Source of the DNA: Ciceribacter thiooxidans
GTDB lineage: Bacteria; Pseudomonadota; Alphaproteobacteria; Rhizobiales; Rhizobiaceae
Direction of reading: 5' to 3'
Assembly (NCBI RefSeq): GCF_014126615.1
Contig: NZ_CP059896.1
Coordinates: 816,501-880,500 of the forward strand
DNA length: 64,000 nucleotides
Made by a program: the position numbers and the translations under genes. Every line of letters starts with the position of its first letter. The stretch's first letter is position 1. This document shows positions 18,259 to 26,794 of this stretch, in pieces. Under the pieces are notes generated by a model that saw only the letters and a list, made by a program, of their open reading frames with translations, made no database searches and was not told the origin of the DNA.

Positions 18259-18573
18259 ATGAGACGCATGATCGCCGCCGTCATCGCCACGGCACTCGCA
18301 ACCGCACTCCCAACGCTGGCCGCCGCCGCGCTTTCCGGCTTCTACGACAGCGCCGAGCGGATCAACACGATCCTCGCCAGCAGCGACGTCGCGAACGCCC
18401 TCCGCCAGGCGCCGGTCGGCGCGATCTCCAACACCGGCACGCGCAAGGACGGCGCGAGCGAATGGCAGGTGCGCACGCAGGAATGCGACCTCACCGTCTA
18501 CCTCGTGCCCATCCCGCCCGAAGGAACGGGCAAGACCACCTACCGGGTGGAGGTTCCGGGGACGTGTGAGTGA
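18259..18573 (+). CDS. Small exported protein of unknown function
   Basis: A 104-residue protein with a clear signal peptide (MRRMIAAVIATALATALPTL, cleavage expected after the AAAA stretch near residue 28). The mature part of about 75 residues contains two cysteines (QECDLTVYLVP and the C-terminal GTCE) that could form a disulfide, and the segment SGFYDSAERINTILASSDVA. Start chosen at the ATG behind CAGGGGGA; a longer frame begins without a ribosome site. Soluble periplasmic protein expected. I do not recognise a family. Confidence 0.75.
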   Translation: MRRMIAAVIATALATALPTLAAAALSGFYDSAERINTILASSDVANALRQAPVGAISNTGTRKDGASEWQVRTQECDLTVYLVPIPPEGTGKTTYRVEVPGTCE

Positions 18574-18640
18574 GGGGGGGAGGGGTCTAGCAGCGGCGGT
18601 CCAACGGTATCGTCGAGCGCTCGGCGCCACTCTATATGGA

Positions 18641-19239
18641 CTAGATCAGTTCATGGCTCCATGTGACGCCATCCCGCACAACGCGAGCAGGAGTGCCTAT
18701 CGCAAGGCTCTCAGGTGGAATATCCTTCGTCACAACCGAGCAGGTTCCTATTATAGATCCGTCTCCTATGACCACGCCCTTGAGAACGCGAACATTTTCG
18801 GCCAGCCATACTCGCTTGCCGATCGAAACGTTCGCGGCGGGATTTATCCGCTCTTTTGTTCGCAAATCGATGATGGAATGCATATCGCTAATGGTGATCA
18901 GGCTGTCTTTCGCAATGAGGCATTCATCACCAACTGTCAGAATGCCGAATTCGTGGGCGTGAAGCTTCACCGTCCAGGTAAAGCCAACGTTCTTTCCGAC
19001 TTGAATGTTCGCGCCTCGGTTTGCAAATATGTCAATAAAGCCGAGCAGGCAACCCGAGCCAATTTCAACTTTGCTGCCGTTCCATATTTGGATCTGGCCG
19101 CCACGCATTGCGCAGCCTTGCCAATGCGCAGCGTATTGTCGTCCCCGGAAAAAATTATTTTACCAGATTGAATTTCCAGAAACTTCGGGTCCACGTCCAA
19201 AACATTGTTGCGGCCTTGGTCTACAATTTCAATTGTCAT
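18641..19239 (-). pseudogene. Hexapeptide-repeat acyltransferase (WbbJ/WcaF type), broken by one missing base
   Basis: The N-terminal frame reads MTIEIVDQGRNNVLDVDPKF and SGDDNTLRIGKAA; the next frame continues GGQIQIWNGSKVEIGSGCLL, then the left-handed beta-helix hexapeptides (GANIQVGKNVGF, VSIGKRVWLAENVRVLKGVVIGDGSIIG) and the family end SLAIGTPARVVRDGVTW. One missing base near 19108-19110 separates them; with it restored the protein is 199 residues. Such enzymes O-acetylate polysaccharide or LPS sugars. GC content is clearly lower than in neighbouring genes, a sign of horizontal transfer, and the gene is isolated within the island. Real decay and sequence error are both possible. Confidence 0.78.
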
Positions 19240-19611
19240 TGGCGCTCTCGACTATGAACGGTCCGTTGCTCAACGGCTAGTGCATGGGCTGTATGCGCGT
19301 CAATGCTTTCCGCGTCATATGACGGGGAGTGCCCTCCGCCTTAGTCTCAGATTGGCATCTATATCAGGCCGAAGCCATGAAACGGATGTACGCCAAAAGA
19401 TGGCCATGTGATTGGGCGAGCTGCACAGCCGATGTTTCTGTCGATCAACGATGTGCCCGATGTCCGCATAGCGCCGCCGGCTTCACGATTGGTAGGGTCG
19501 ATTTAAGTTGCAGAGCGTTGGGCGGGGAATGGGATCTGGCGGCAAGCTAGCTGCAACGAACTTGGCGCACGATATGTTCGCGCTGTTCGCTTTGCCGTTA
19601 AAAGCTGACGA
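19240..19611. other. Gene-free island DNA between the acyltransferase and the IS remnant
   Basis: About 370 bases of irregular composition with frequent stops in all frames and no ribosome site in front of any ATG. It probably consists of degraded island or insertion-sequence DNA; I can assign nothing in it. Confidence 0.4.
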
Positions 19612-20042
19612 AAGACCGCCGCCGCACCACAGCATAAGCTGTGCAATCGAGAAGCTGATTGTCCGGACCAAGCAGGGCAGCCCAACTGGGGCGCACCGGA
19701 GATCAGAGAGCGGCTGGCGCGGCTATATCCGGATGTTCACACGCCGGCGATCTCGACCGTGCATGCCGTTCTCGACCGTAACGGCCTAGTCAAGCCCGTT
19801 CCATGACCAGACAATCACCGTTACGACATGCGGACGCATCTGCTACAAGCGCAAGAAGATCAATCTCAGTCTGGTCTTCGCTGGTCAGACCGCCGGCGTC
19901 AAACAGGTCGAAGACAATATTTGGCTTGCAAGCGTCATGGATACGATCTGGGATGAGACATGCAGGCTCGAACCTTTCGAACCCTTGCGGTCCAAAAGTG
20001 TTACCTATGTCTCAGGAATAAAACGTAACCTATGTGCCCAGA
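19612..20042 (+). mobile_element. Internally deleted remnant of an IS481-family transposase
   Basis: Pieces of one transposase are visible in order. CAIEKLIVRTKQ (about 19640-19675) is followed, after a frame change, by NWGAPEIRERLARLYPDVHT and AISTVHAVLDRNGLVKP, the region preceding the catalytic core. Directly afterwards comes FHDQTITVTTCGRICYKRKK and INLSLVFAGQTAGVKQVED, the C-terminal part of IS481-type enzymes. The whole DDE core of roughly 200 residues is missing at about 19795-19803. The sequence TGTTACCTATGTCTCAGG near 20000 resembles the terminal inverted repeat. The left end is not found. Non-functional. Confidence 0.75.
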
Positions 20043-20059
20043 ACGGACCAAAAATTGAA

Positions 20060-20136
20060 TGGCGCACCCGACAGGATTCGAACCTGTGACCTTTGGAATC
20101 GGAATCCAACACTCTATCCAGCTGAGCTACGGGTGC
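20060..20136 (-). tRNA. tRNA-Arg (anticodon CCG)
   Basis: Read on the minus strand the gene starts GCACCCGTAGCTCAGCTGG and folds into a full cloverleaf: acceptor stem GCACCCG/CGGGTGC, anticodon loop with CCG at 20102-20100, T arm with GGTTCGAATCC, and encoded CCA at the 3' end. It decodes CGG codons. The 3' end points toward the accessory island, and the IS481 remnant begins within about 20 bases of it, the usual place for island integration. Confidence 0.97.
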
Positions 20137-20476
20137 TCCGTCGGCCTGTGCGGCCGAAGCGCTGACGAAGCGGTCATACCCTAGACTCGTTTCGCCTGCA
20201 ATCGCGAAAATGAACGGAGCGGGTCTTTGCCCTGCGCCTTTCTTCGTCTCTCCTCACGCGCCGCGATCGCCGCGGGCAGGGGGCGTCGCGCCTCGTCCTG
20301 CCATCGGCCGAAGGCATTTGCAAAAAAGACATACTTTTTCGGAATATATTTGTTTCGCAGTCACTTGGACGGCGAGGCTTGTGCCGGTCGGGCGTTCTAG
20401 TACTATGTTGGGAGGCTTCCTCGGGAATGCGTGCGGCATCGTCCTGTGGAGCGGAGTGGGGGAGAATGGCCTAAGC
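20137..20476. other. Intergenic region before marR
   Basis: Holds the tRNA-Arg promoter on one strand and the marR promoter on the other. A small hairpin (GTCGGCC/GGCCGAA) lies just above the tRNA. An AT-rich block near 20320-20352 (TTGCAAAAAAGACATAC, GGAATATATTTG) is the likely marR promoter or operator. No supported ORF. Confidence 0.4.
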
Positions 20477-20941
20477 ATGCCGAGAACAAAAGACGGGGAA
20501 CCAAATCCACAGTCGGCAATCGATTTTTCCATGATGGAGGATGCGGTCGGGTATCGATTGCGCCGGGCGCAACTGGCGGTCTTCCAGCAATTCAACGAGG
20601 CGTTCGCCGCCAAGGACCTGCGACCGACCGATTTCGCGGTCCTGCTGCTGCTCAGCTGCAATCAGGGCCTGAAGCAGAGCGAAGTCGCCGAAGCGCTCGG
20701 CATCCAGCGGGCGAATTTCGTCGCGATCGTCGACGGTCTCGAAGAGAAGGGGCTGGTGGAGCGCCGGAAGTCGGAAACCGACCGGCGCGTGCAGGCGCTC
20801 TATACGACGAGGACGGGCGCCGAGTACCTGAACGAGCTGATGCCGATCTGGGCAGAGCATGAGGAACGCCTCATCGCACGGCTCGGCGGCACCGGCGAAC
20901 GCGACCAGCTGATCCATCTCCTGAAACGTCTCTGCGACTGA
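20477..20941 (+). CDS. MarR-family transcriptional regulator
   Basis: A 154-residue winged-helix regulator. The DNA-binding domain spans about residues 55-115: TDFAVLLLLSCNQGLKQSEV, ALGIQRANFVAIVDGLEEKG, then the wing LVERRKSETDRRVQALYTT. The end is a dimerisation helix with ERDQLIHLLKRL. Start at MPRTKDGEPN; a long upstream extension in the same frame has no ribosome site and unlike-protein composition. It is not next to an obvious target; marR genes often repress themselves or a neighbour. The convergent 154-residue gene starts 6 bases beyond its stop on the other strand. Confidence 0.88.
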   Translation: MPRTKDGEPNPQSAIDFSMMEDAVGYRLRRAQLAVFQQFNEAFAAKDLRPTDFAVLLLLSCNQGLKQSEVAEALGIQRANFVAIVDGLEEKGLVERRKSETDRRVQALYTTRTGAEYLNELMPIWAEHEERLIARLGGTGERDQLIHLLKRLCD

Positions 20942-20947
20942 GAGACG

Positions 20948-21412
20948 TCACGCGAGCCGGGCGAGCGCCTCGTCGATCAGCAGGTTGGCGACCTTCATCC
21001 GCATGTTGGCGGCGTCGCGGAAGGCTTCGTGCACGCCGTCCGGATGATTGGCGCGGGCAAACCGGCGCCGCTTTTCAGCGAGTATCGCGGCGGTGTCGTC
21101 CGCCGAAAGCGCCAGATCCTCGGCGATCTCCTGCGGCAAGAGCCGGGCAAGGTGCGCCGGCATGACCGGCGGCTCCGGTGGAGCCGGTTCCGCCGGCGGT
21201 ACAATGCTCTCTGCCTCTCCGTCCTCGGCCATCAGGTCGCGATAGAGGTCTTCCGCCCGGCGGCCGTCTGTTGCGGGCGCGGCACCGGCCTCGCGGACGA
21301 AGCCCGACGAGAGCCCCGAAACCCGGTGGGCGCGCGGCTCGTCGTCGTCCTCGGCGGCGCGCTCCGCCGCGAGCCGCTCCACCACCGACTGAAACACCGA
21401 TCGTCCGAACAC
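20948..21412 (-). CDS. Unknown protein with a C-terminal J-domain-like HPD segment
   Basis: A 154-residue cytoplasmic protein. The N-terminal 70 residues are acidic and disordered in character (VVERLAAERAAEDDDEPRA), followed by a proline-rich linker (PPAEPAPPEPPVMPAHL). The C-terminal 65 residues contain EKRRRFARANHPDGVHEAFR and a helix ANMRMKVANLLIDEALARL. The His-Pro-Asp after a basic helix and the trailing helix match the layout of a J domain, which stimulates DnaK-type chaperones. That assignment is inference from the motif. No zinc or substrate domain is present. Ribosome site is poorly defined; other starts are possible. Confidence 0.68.
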   Translation of the reverse strand: MFGRSVFQSVVERLAAERAAEDDDEPRAHRVSGLSSGFVREAGAAPATDGRRAEDLYRDLMAEDGEAESIVPPAEPAPPEPPVMPAHLARLLPQEIAEDLALSADDTAAILAEKRRRFARANHPDGVHEAFRDAANMRMKVANLLIDEALARLA

Positions 21413-21514
21413 CCTGTTCTCCGCCCGAGAAGCCTGTTTCGGGCGGCATTCTAGAGTGCGAGCATGGTGCCGAACTGACCTCGTCAGCCGGGGATCGCGA
21501 GACGCACGGCGCTC

Positions 21515-22333
21515 TCAGTTCTGGCTTTGGGCCTGTTCCTGGCGCCTGACGACGACGGCGACCGAGAGGTTTTCGCCCGCCGGGCCGATCCGCATGCCGG
21601 AGACCGGCGCGGCGTCGGCATAGCAGAGGCCGGAGGCGATCCGCACATAGCGCGCATCCGGGCAGACGCGGTTTGCCGCATCGAAGCCGACCCAGCCGAG
21701 CCCCGGAAGATGCGCCTCCGCCCAGGCGTGGGTCGCCGTCTGCTCCTCCTGCCCGTCCATCATCAGATAGCCGGAGACGTAGCGGGCGGGGATGTCGAGG
21801 CTCCGGGCGGCTGCGATGAAGATATGGGCATGGTCCTGGCAGACGCCGTGGCCGGCCTTCAGCGCCTCTTCGGCGGTCGTCTCGGTGCCGGTCATGCCCG
21901 GCTGATAGCGCACGTTCTCGTGGATCGCGTTCATCAGCGCATGCATGCGGGCGAGCGGATCGTCGTCGGGAAGGTTGCGGGCCAGTTCGCGCACCTGTTT
22001 TCCGGCCCTCGTGCGCGGCGTGTCGCGCAGGAAGAGCCAGAGCGGGGTGTCGCCCGCGTGGGGCCCGAAGACGCCGGCGCGGTCCTCCGTCTCGACCTCG
22101 CCGGAGGCGACAATGTGGAGCTGCCTGTCGCCGCCCTCGCCGGAGACCAGTTGCACATGGTTGCCGAAATGATCGTCGTATCCGGCCTCGATCGCCGCAC
22201 CGTCGACGGCGACCTGCCAGGACCGCACCTTCTGCCCGGGCGAACTCTGCGGGGTCAGCCGCAGCCTTTGCAGCGAGTAGGAGATCGGCTGGTCGTAGCG
22301 GTATTCGGTCGTATGGGTGATTTTCAGCCGCAT
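21515..22333 (-). CDS. Transglutaminase-like protein of the ATP-grasp/alpha-E operon
   Basis: A 272-residue protein. The N-terminal beta domain (MRLKITHTTEYRYDQPISYS, LQRLRLTPQSSPGQ) is followed by a papain-fold transglutaminase core with catalytic Cys in HGVCQDHAHIFIAAARSL, His in TATHAWAEAHLPG and Asp in WVGFDAANRVC. Members of this type act as peptidases or amide-forming enzymes; the substrate is unknown. Start chosen at MRLKI, because GGAG lies seven bases before it; an ATG four codons upstream is possible. It is the last gene of an operon with the alpha-E and circularly permuted ATP-grasp proteins, separated by 21 bases. Confidence 0.9.
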   Translation of the reverse strand: MRLKITHTTEYRYDQPISYSLQRLRLTPQSSPGQKVRSWQVAVDGAAIEAGYDDHFGNHVQLVSGEGGDRQLHIVASGEVETEDRAGVFGPHAGDTPLWLFLRDTPRTRAGKQVRELARNLPDDDPLARMHALMNAIHENVRYQPGMTGTETTAEEALKAGHGVCQDHAHIFIAAARSLDIPARYVSGYLMMDGQEEQTATHAWAEAHLPGLGWVGFDAANRVCPDARYVRIASGLCYADAAPVSGMRIGPAGENLSVAVVVRRQEQAQSQN

Positions 22334-22354
22334 GGCGCGCTCCATCCGTTCGAA

Positions 22355-23299
22355 TTAGCTGTAGAACCGGTATCCATCGGATATCTCGCGCCCCAACTGG
22401 TTGTTGCGGGCGATGAAATTGCCGAGGAATTCGTGCAGCCCCTGGTCCATGATCTCGGCGACGGAGGTCGAGCGCAGGCTGCGACGCACCTCCTCGGCGG
22501 TATCGTGGGCCGGCAGCCGCTCATCGTATTCGCGGCCGATGTAGCCGAGATCGCTGGTGATCTTCTCGTAGGAATAGGCGAGCGAGCGCGGCATCTGCAC
22601 GTTGAGGATCAGGAAATCGGCGATGTTGGCGGCGCGATGGTCGCCGCCATCATAGACCCAGCGATAGGACCGGTGGGCCGAGACCGAACGCAAGATGGAC
22701 TCCCACTGCATGTTGTCGAGCGAGGAACCGACATGGCTCACCGCCGGCAGTAGCACGTAATACTTCACGTCGAGAATGCGGCTCGTATTGTCCGCCCGTT
22801 CGATGAAGGTGCCGATGCGAGCGAAGTTGTAGATCTCGTTCCTCAGCATCGATCCGTGGAAGGCGCCGCGGATCAGGCCCGTTCCGTTCTTGATGGCACC
22901 GATCACTTCCGGCAGATCCGCCGGTTTCAGCCGACGGGCCAGCGTCTGCCTGAGACTGATCCAGCACTCGTTGGTCGCTTCCCACGTCTCGCGGGTGAGC
23001 GCTGTGCGCACCATGCGGGCATTGTTGCGTGCTGCCTCTATCGAGGAGGCCACACTCGAGTGATTGGCCGGGTCACGCAGCATGAAATCGATGGCGTCGG
23101 CCGCGGTCAGCGTGTCGTGGCCGGCGCCGAAAGCGTCGCGCACGCCGGCACTCTGCAACACCGCATCCCAGTCCTCGTCCGAGGTACTACTGCGGGTGAG
23201 CGACACCCTGAGGCCGGCATCGACGAGACGGGCGACGTTTTCGGCCCGCTCGATGTAGCGGAACATCCAATAGAGGCCGTTGGCAGTTCTTCCGAGCAT
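22355..23299 (-). CDS. Alpha-E domain protein (DUF403)
   Basis: A 314-residue, almost all-helical protein. It begins MLGRTANGLYWMFRYIERAE, the family signature, and has further conserved blocks SVASSIEAARNNARMVRTAL, ARIGTFIERADNTSRILDVK and the C-terminal FLGNFIARNNQLG. Full length. The family is known only from operons with circularly permuted ATP-grasp and transglutaminase proteins, where a role in peptide or amide synthesis has been proposed from genome context; biochemical proof is lacking. It follows the ATP-grasp gene by 3 bases, so translation is coupled. Confidence 0.93.
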   Translation of the reverse strand: MLGRTANGLYWMFRYIERAENVARLVDAGLRVSLTRSSTSDEDWDAVLQSAGVRDAFGAGHDTLTAADAIDFMLRDPANHSSVASSIEAARNNARMVRTALTRETWEATNECWISLRQTLARRLKPADLPEVIGAIKNGTGLIRGAFHGSMLRNEIYNFARIGTFIERADNTSRILDVKYYVLLPAVSHVGSSLDNMQWESILRSVSAHRSYRWVYDGGDHRAANIADFLILNVQMPRSLAYSYEKITSDLGYIGREYDERLPAHDTAEEVRRSLRSTSVAEIMDQGLHEFLGNFIARNNQLGREISDGYRFYS

Positions 23300-23302
23300 C
23301 CG

Positions 23303-24712
23303 TCAGTCCTCCAGAACCCAGGTGTCCTTGGTGCCGCCGCCCTGGCTTGAGTTGACGACGAGCGATCCCTGCTTGAGGGCGACGCGCGTCAGCCCGCCGG
23401 GGATGATCTGCACCTTGTCGGAGACGAGCACGTAGGGCCGCAGGTCGACATGGCGCGGCGCCATGCCCTTGTTGACGAAGATCGGCACGGTGGAAAGCGA
23501 AAGCGTCGGCTGGGCGATATAGTTCGACGGCTGAGCCTTGAGCTTGGCGGCAAAGGCGGCGCGTTCCTTCCTTGAGGCGGCCGGGCCGACCAGCATGCCG
23601 TAGCCGCCGGACCCGTGAACCTCCTTGACGACCAGTTCCTCGAGATGCTCCAGCACGTATTTCAGGCTGTCAGGCTCGGAGCAGCGCCAGGTCGGCACGT
23701 TTTCGAGAAGCGGCTTGCGGCCGGTGTAGAACTCGACGATCTCCGGCATGTAGGAATAGATCGCCTTGTCGTCGGCAATCCCGGTGCCGGGCGCATTGGC
23801 GATCGTGATGTTGCCGGCACGGTAGACATCCATGATGCCGGGAATGCCGAGCGCGGAATCCGGCCGGAAGGTCAATGGATCGAGGAAGTCATCGTCGACG
23901 CGGCGGTAGAGCACGTCGATCGCCTCGTAGCCGCGGGTGGTGCGCATCTTCACCTTTCCGTCGATGACGCGCAGGTCCGAACTCTCGACGAGCTCGACGC
24001 CCATCATGTCGGCGAGGAAGGAATGCTCGTAATAGGCGGAATTGTAGATGCCCGGCGTGAGCACGGCGACGCGAGGCTTGCCCTTGCAGCCGGGCGGGGC
24101 GAGCGACGCGAGGCTCTGGCGCAACAGGTGCGGATAGTCCTCGACCCGCCGAACCTTGTTGATCTGGAAGAGCTCGGGAAACATCTGCATCATGGTTTCC
24201 CGGTTCTCCAGCATGTAACTGACGCCGGAGGGCGTGCGGGCATTGTCCTCCAGCACGTAGAACTGGTCCTCACCGGTCCTGACGATGTCGGTGCCGACGA
24301 TGTGGGTGTAGACGCCGCCCGGAGGCCGAAAACCGATCATCTCCGGCAGGAAGGCATCGTTCCGCTCGATGAGCCGGGCGGGGATGCGGCCGGCGCGGAC
24401 GATCTCCTGTTTGTGGTAGATGTCGTCGAGGAAGGCGTTGAGCGCCAGCACCCGCTGCTCGATGCCCTGGGCGAGACGGCGCCATTCCCGGCCGGAAATG
24501 ATGCGCGGAATGATGTCGAAGGGAATCAGCTTTTCCGAGGAATCGGCATGGCCATAGACGGCGAAGGTGATACCCGTCTTGCGGAAGATGTTTTCCGCGT
24601 CCCTCGATTTCGCCACCAGCCTTGCCGGATCCTGTCCGGAGTACCACTCGTGGTAGGTCCGGTACGGCGTCCGCGGATCCTTGTCCGCGGTCAGCATTTC
24701 ATCGAACGTCAA
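23303..24712 (-). CDS. Circularly permuted type 2 ATP-grasp protein
   Basis: A 469-residue predicted ligase that would activate a carboxylate with ATP and join it to an amine. Family marks include YRTYHEWYSGQD, the N-terminal half with FDIIPRIISGREWRRLAQG, YVLEDNARTPSGVSYMLENR, and the C-terminal ELVVKEVHGSGGYGML and VDLRPYVL. The start is taken as a TTG (LTFDEMLTADKD), because an AGGGGGG site stands five bases before it; an ATG frame 21 codons upstream has no such site and would extend beyond the family N-terminus. It heads the three-gene operon with alpha-E and transglutaminase. Confidence 0.92.
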   Translation of the reverse strand: MTFDEMLTADKDPRTPYRTYHEWYSGQDPARLVAKSRDAENIFRKTGITFAVYGHADSSEKLIPFDIIPRIISGREWRRLAQGIEQRVLALNAFLDDIYHKQEIVRAGRIPARLIERNDAFLPEMIGFRPPGGVYTHIVGTDIVRTGEDQFYVLEDNARTPSGVSYMLENRETMMQMFPELFQINKVRRVEDYPHLLRQSLASLAPPGCKGKPRVAVLTPGIYNSAYYEHSFLADMMGVELVESSDLRVIDGKVKMRTTRGYEAIDVLYRRVDDDFLDPLTFRPDSALGIPGIMDVYRAGNITIANAPGTGIADDKAIYSYMPEIVEFYTGRKPLLENVPTWRCSEPDSLKYVLEHLEELVVKEVHGSGGYGMLVGPAASRKERAAFAAKLKAQPSNYIAQPTLSLSTVPIFVNKGMAPRHVDLRPYVLVSDKVQIIPGGLTRVALKQGSLVVNSSQGGGTKDTWVLED

Positions 24713-25057
24713 TGCGCCCCCCTTTGTCGTTCTTGGTTCCGCAACAGCATCTTCAATGATGCAAGAAGCGTGCACAATCGGAAATACCTACTTTTTCCGG
24801 TGGTCGTTCTCCTTTCGCTGCACGACATCGCTTGCGCTTTCGGCGAATATTCGGGGCAGGCGCCGGGATGCGGGCGACGCGACGAAGGGTTGCGGCCTGG
24901 ATATGCACTCGGCCGCCTGAAATTTGGGCGTTGGCAATTGCTCAATTTTTAGGCGATTCCCTGCCGATCAGCGGAATTGATGGCTGCGATCAACAAAACT
25001 CCTTTGAGCTTGTCCCTCCCGCCCGCTAAGCGGTAAGCACCCGATTCGGAGAACCTC
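24713..25057. other. Divergent promoter region between the ATP-grasp operon and a DMT permease
   Basis: About 345 bases without a supported gene. It includes a small dyad, GCATCTTCAATGATGC (24747-24762), 35 bases upstream of the ATP-grasp start, possibly an operator. Nothing else stands out. Confidence 0.35.
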
Positions 25058-25963
25058 GTGACACTTGCCCGCCTCGCGCCCATCCTCTTCGTGTTTCTCT
25101 GGTCGACGGGCTGGGTGGTCGCGAAGTTCGCCGACCGCTTCGCCGATCCGCTGACCTTCCTTGCCGTGCGCTATGCGGTCGCGGCGGTCCTTTTCTACAT
25201 GGTCTGTCGTTCGACGGGTGCGGCATGGCCGAAGAAGCCGGCGGCATTCTTCCATGCGCTGGTTTCCGGCGTTCTTCTTCACGGTTTCTATCTCGGCGCC
25301 GTGTGGTGGGCGATCGGGCAAGGGGTGCCGGCGGCGATTTCCGGCATCATCGCCGGCCTGCAGCCGTTGATGACCGGCATCGCGGCGACCCGTCTGGTCG
25401 GCGAACGGCTCAACCCGTCGCAGCGGCTGGGGCTCCTGCTCGGTTTCGTCGGCATCGCGATTGCTGTGCTGCCGAAAGTCTTCGCCGTCGATGCGGCCGC
25501 CATTCCCGCCTTTGCGGTCGTGGTCAACATCATCGGCATGGCGTTCGTCAGCGGCGGCACGATCTACCAGAAGCGCTACCTGCACGAGGGCGACATCCGC
25601 ACGGTCGCCACGTTGCAATATGTCGGAGCGCTCGCGGTAACACTGCCGGCTGCCTACCTGATCGAGGACATGCGGATCGAATGGAGCCTCGGGCTTGTCG
25701 CGACGCTCGGCTGGGCGGTGCTCGGCATCTCCATGGGAGCGATAATGCTGCTCCTCTACCTGATCCGCCGCGGCGATGTGTCGAAGGCTGCCTCGCTCAT
25801 CTATCTCGTTCCGCCGCTTGCCGCCGTCGAGGCGGCCGTCGCGTTCGGTGAACAACTGACGGGCTGGATGATGGCCGGAACGGCGCTGGCAGTCGTCGGC
25901 GTCTACCTCACCAACAGAGGCGCACGGCCAGCTCAGGAATCGGGTGTCGGCGTTCGGCGGTGA
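25058..25963 (+). CDS. EamA/DMT-superfamily permease with GTG start
   Basis: A 301-residue permease with ten predicted helices in two EamA repeats (LAPILFVFLWSTGWVVAKFA; VRYAVAAVLFYMVCRS; second repeat VVVNIIGMAFVSGGTIYQKR; end AVVGVYLTNRGARPA). Starts with GTG behind a CGGAGAA site; there is no ATG nearby in frame. Substrate cannot be inferred. Independent transcript, followed on the same strand by the SDR gene after 40 bases. Confidence 0.85.
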   Translation: MTLARLAPILFVFLWSTGWVVAKFADRFADPLTFLAVRYAVAAVLFYMVCRSTGAAWPKKPAAFFHALVSGVLLHGFYLGAVWWAIGQGVPAAISGIIAGLQPLMTGIAATRLVGERLNPSQRLGLLLGFVGIAIAVLPKVFAVDAAAIPAFAVVVNIIGMAFVSGGTIYQKRYLHEGDIRTVATLQYVGALAVTLPAAYLIEDMRIEWSLGLVATLGWAVLGISMGAIMLLLYLIRRGDVSKAASLIYLVPPLAAVEAAVAFGEQLTGWMMAGTALAVVGVYLTNRGARPAQESGVGVRR

Positions 25964-26003
25964 CCGTTATCCGTGACCTCCCTCAACAAAAGGAGAGAGG
26001 TTC

Positions 26004-26747
26004 ATGCTGCAAGACAAGATCGCAATCATTACCGGAGCATCGAGCGGTATCGGGCGCGCAACCGCCTTGCGTTTTGCGAGGGAAGGTGCCGCCCTCGTCG
26101 TCAATGCGCGGGGCGAAGAAGCGCTTTCCCGTCTCGCCGACGACGTCGCGGCCACGGGTGCCAAAGTCGTTGCCGTCGCGGGCGACATATCCGACGAGGA
26201 AACCCACCGGCGGTTGGTCGATGCTGCCCTCGAAAACTTCGGCGGGCTGGATATCGCCGTCAACAACGCCGGCACGGCCGGGCCCTACAAGCCGCTTGCC
26301 GATGTGTCCCTCGAGGAATGGCAGGAGACGCTCGCGGTCAATCTGACTGGTGCATTTCTCGGCGCCAGAGCACAGATCGCCGCCATGCTCGCGACCGGCG
26401 GCGGCTCGATCGTCTTCACCTCCACCTTCGTCGGAACCAGCGTCGGTATTCCGGGAATGGCGGCGTACGGCACGTCGAAGGCGGCACTGATGGGGCTCGT
26501 CAAGGGGATCACAGCCGATTACGGCGCGAGCGGCATCCGCTGCAATGCGTTGCTGCCGGGTGGTGTCGATACGCCGCTTGCCGGCGATGCGGCCCAAAAG
26601 GAGTGGGCGGCCGGCCTGCATGCGATGAAACGGATCGCCGATCCGGAGGAAATCGCCGCGGCTGCACTGTTTCTGGCGAGCCCCATGGCGAGTTTCGTCA
26701 CCGGCTCGGCGCTCTACGCCGACGGCGGCAACGCTGCGGTGAAGTGA
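26004..26747 (+). CDS. Short-chain dehydrogenase/reductase
   Basis: A 247-residue classical SDR. Cofactor motif TGASSGIGRA (residues 11-20), NNAG near residue 89, catalytic Ser in VFTSTFVG, and YxxxK as YGTSK. The residue after the second beta strand, NARGEEAL, suggests NADP(H) preference because of the Arg (inference). The C-terminus VTGSALYADGGNAAVK is typical. Substrate unknown. ATG follows AAAGGAGAGAG. Ends in front of a strong hairpin shared with the convergent rhlE gene. Confidence 0.9.
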   Translation: MLQDKIAIITGASSGIGRATALRFAREGAALVVNARGEEALSRLADDVAATGAKVVAVAGDISDEETHRRLVDAALENFGGLDIAVNNAGTAGPYKPLADVSLEEWQETLAVNLTGAFLGARAQIAAMLATGGGSIVFTSTFVGTSVGIPGMAAYGTSKAALMGLVKGITADYGASGIRCNALLPGGVDTPLAGDAAQKEWAAGLHAMKRIADPEEIAAAALFLASPMASFVTGSALYADGGNAAVK

Positions 26748-26783
26748 AAAGAGGTGAGGCGGCGGATCAAAACCCGCCGCCTC
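26746..26783 (-). terminator. Terminator of rhlE, possibly bidirectional
   Basis: GAGGCGGCGG (26756-26765) pairs perfectly with CCGCCGCCTC (26774-26783) around an 8-base loop. On the minus strand it is followed by ACCTCTTTTC, a T-rich tail suited to stop rhlE; on the plus strand the tail is poor, but the hairpin also lies after the SDR stop. Confidence 0.7.
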
Positions 26784-26794
26784 CTTGAACGAAA

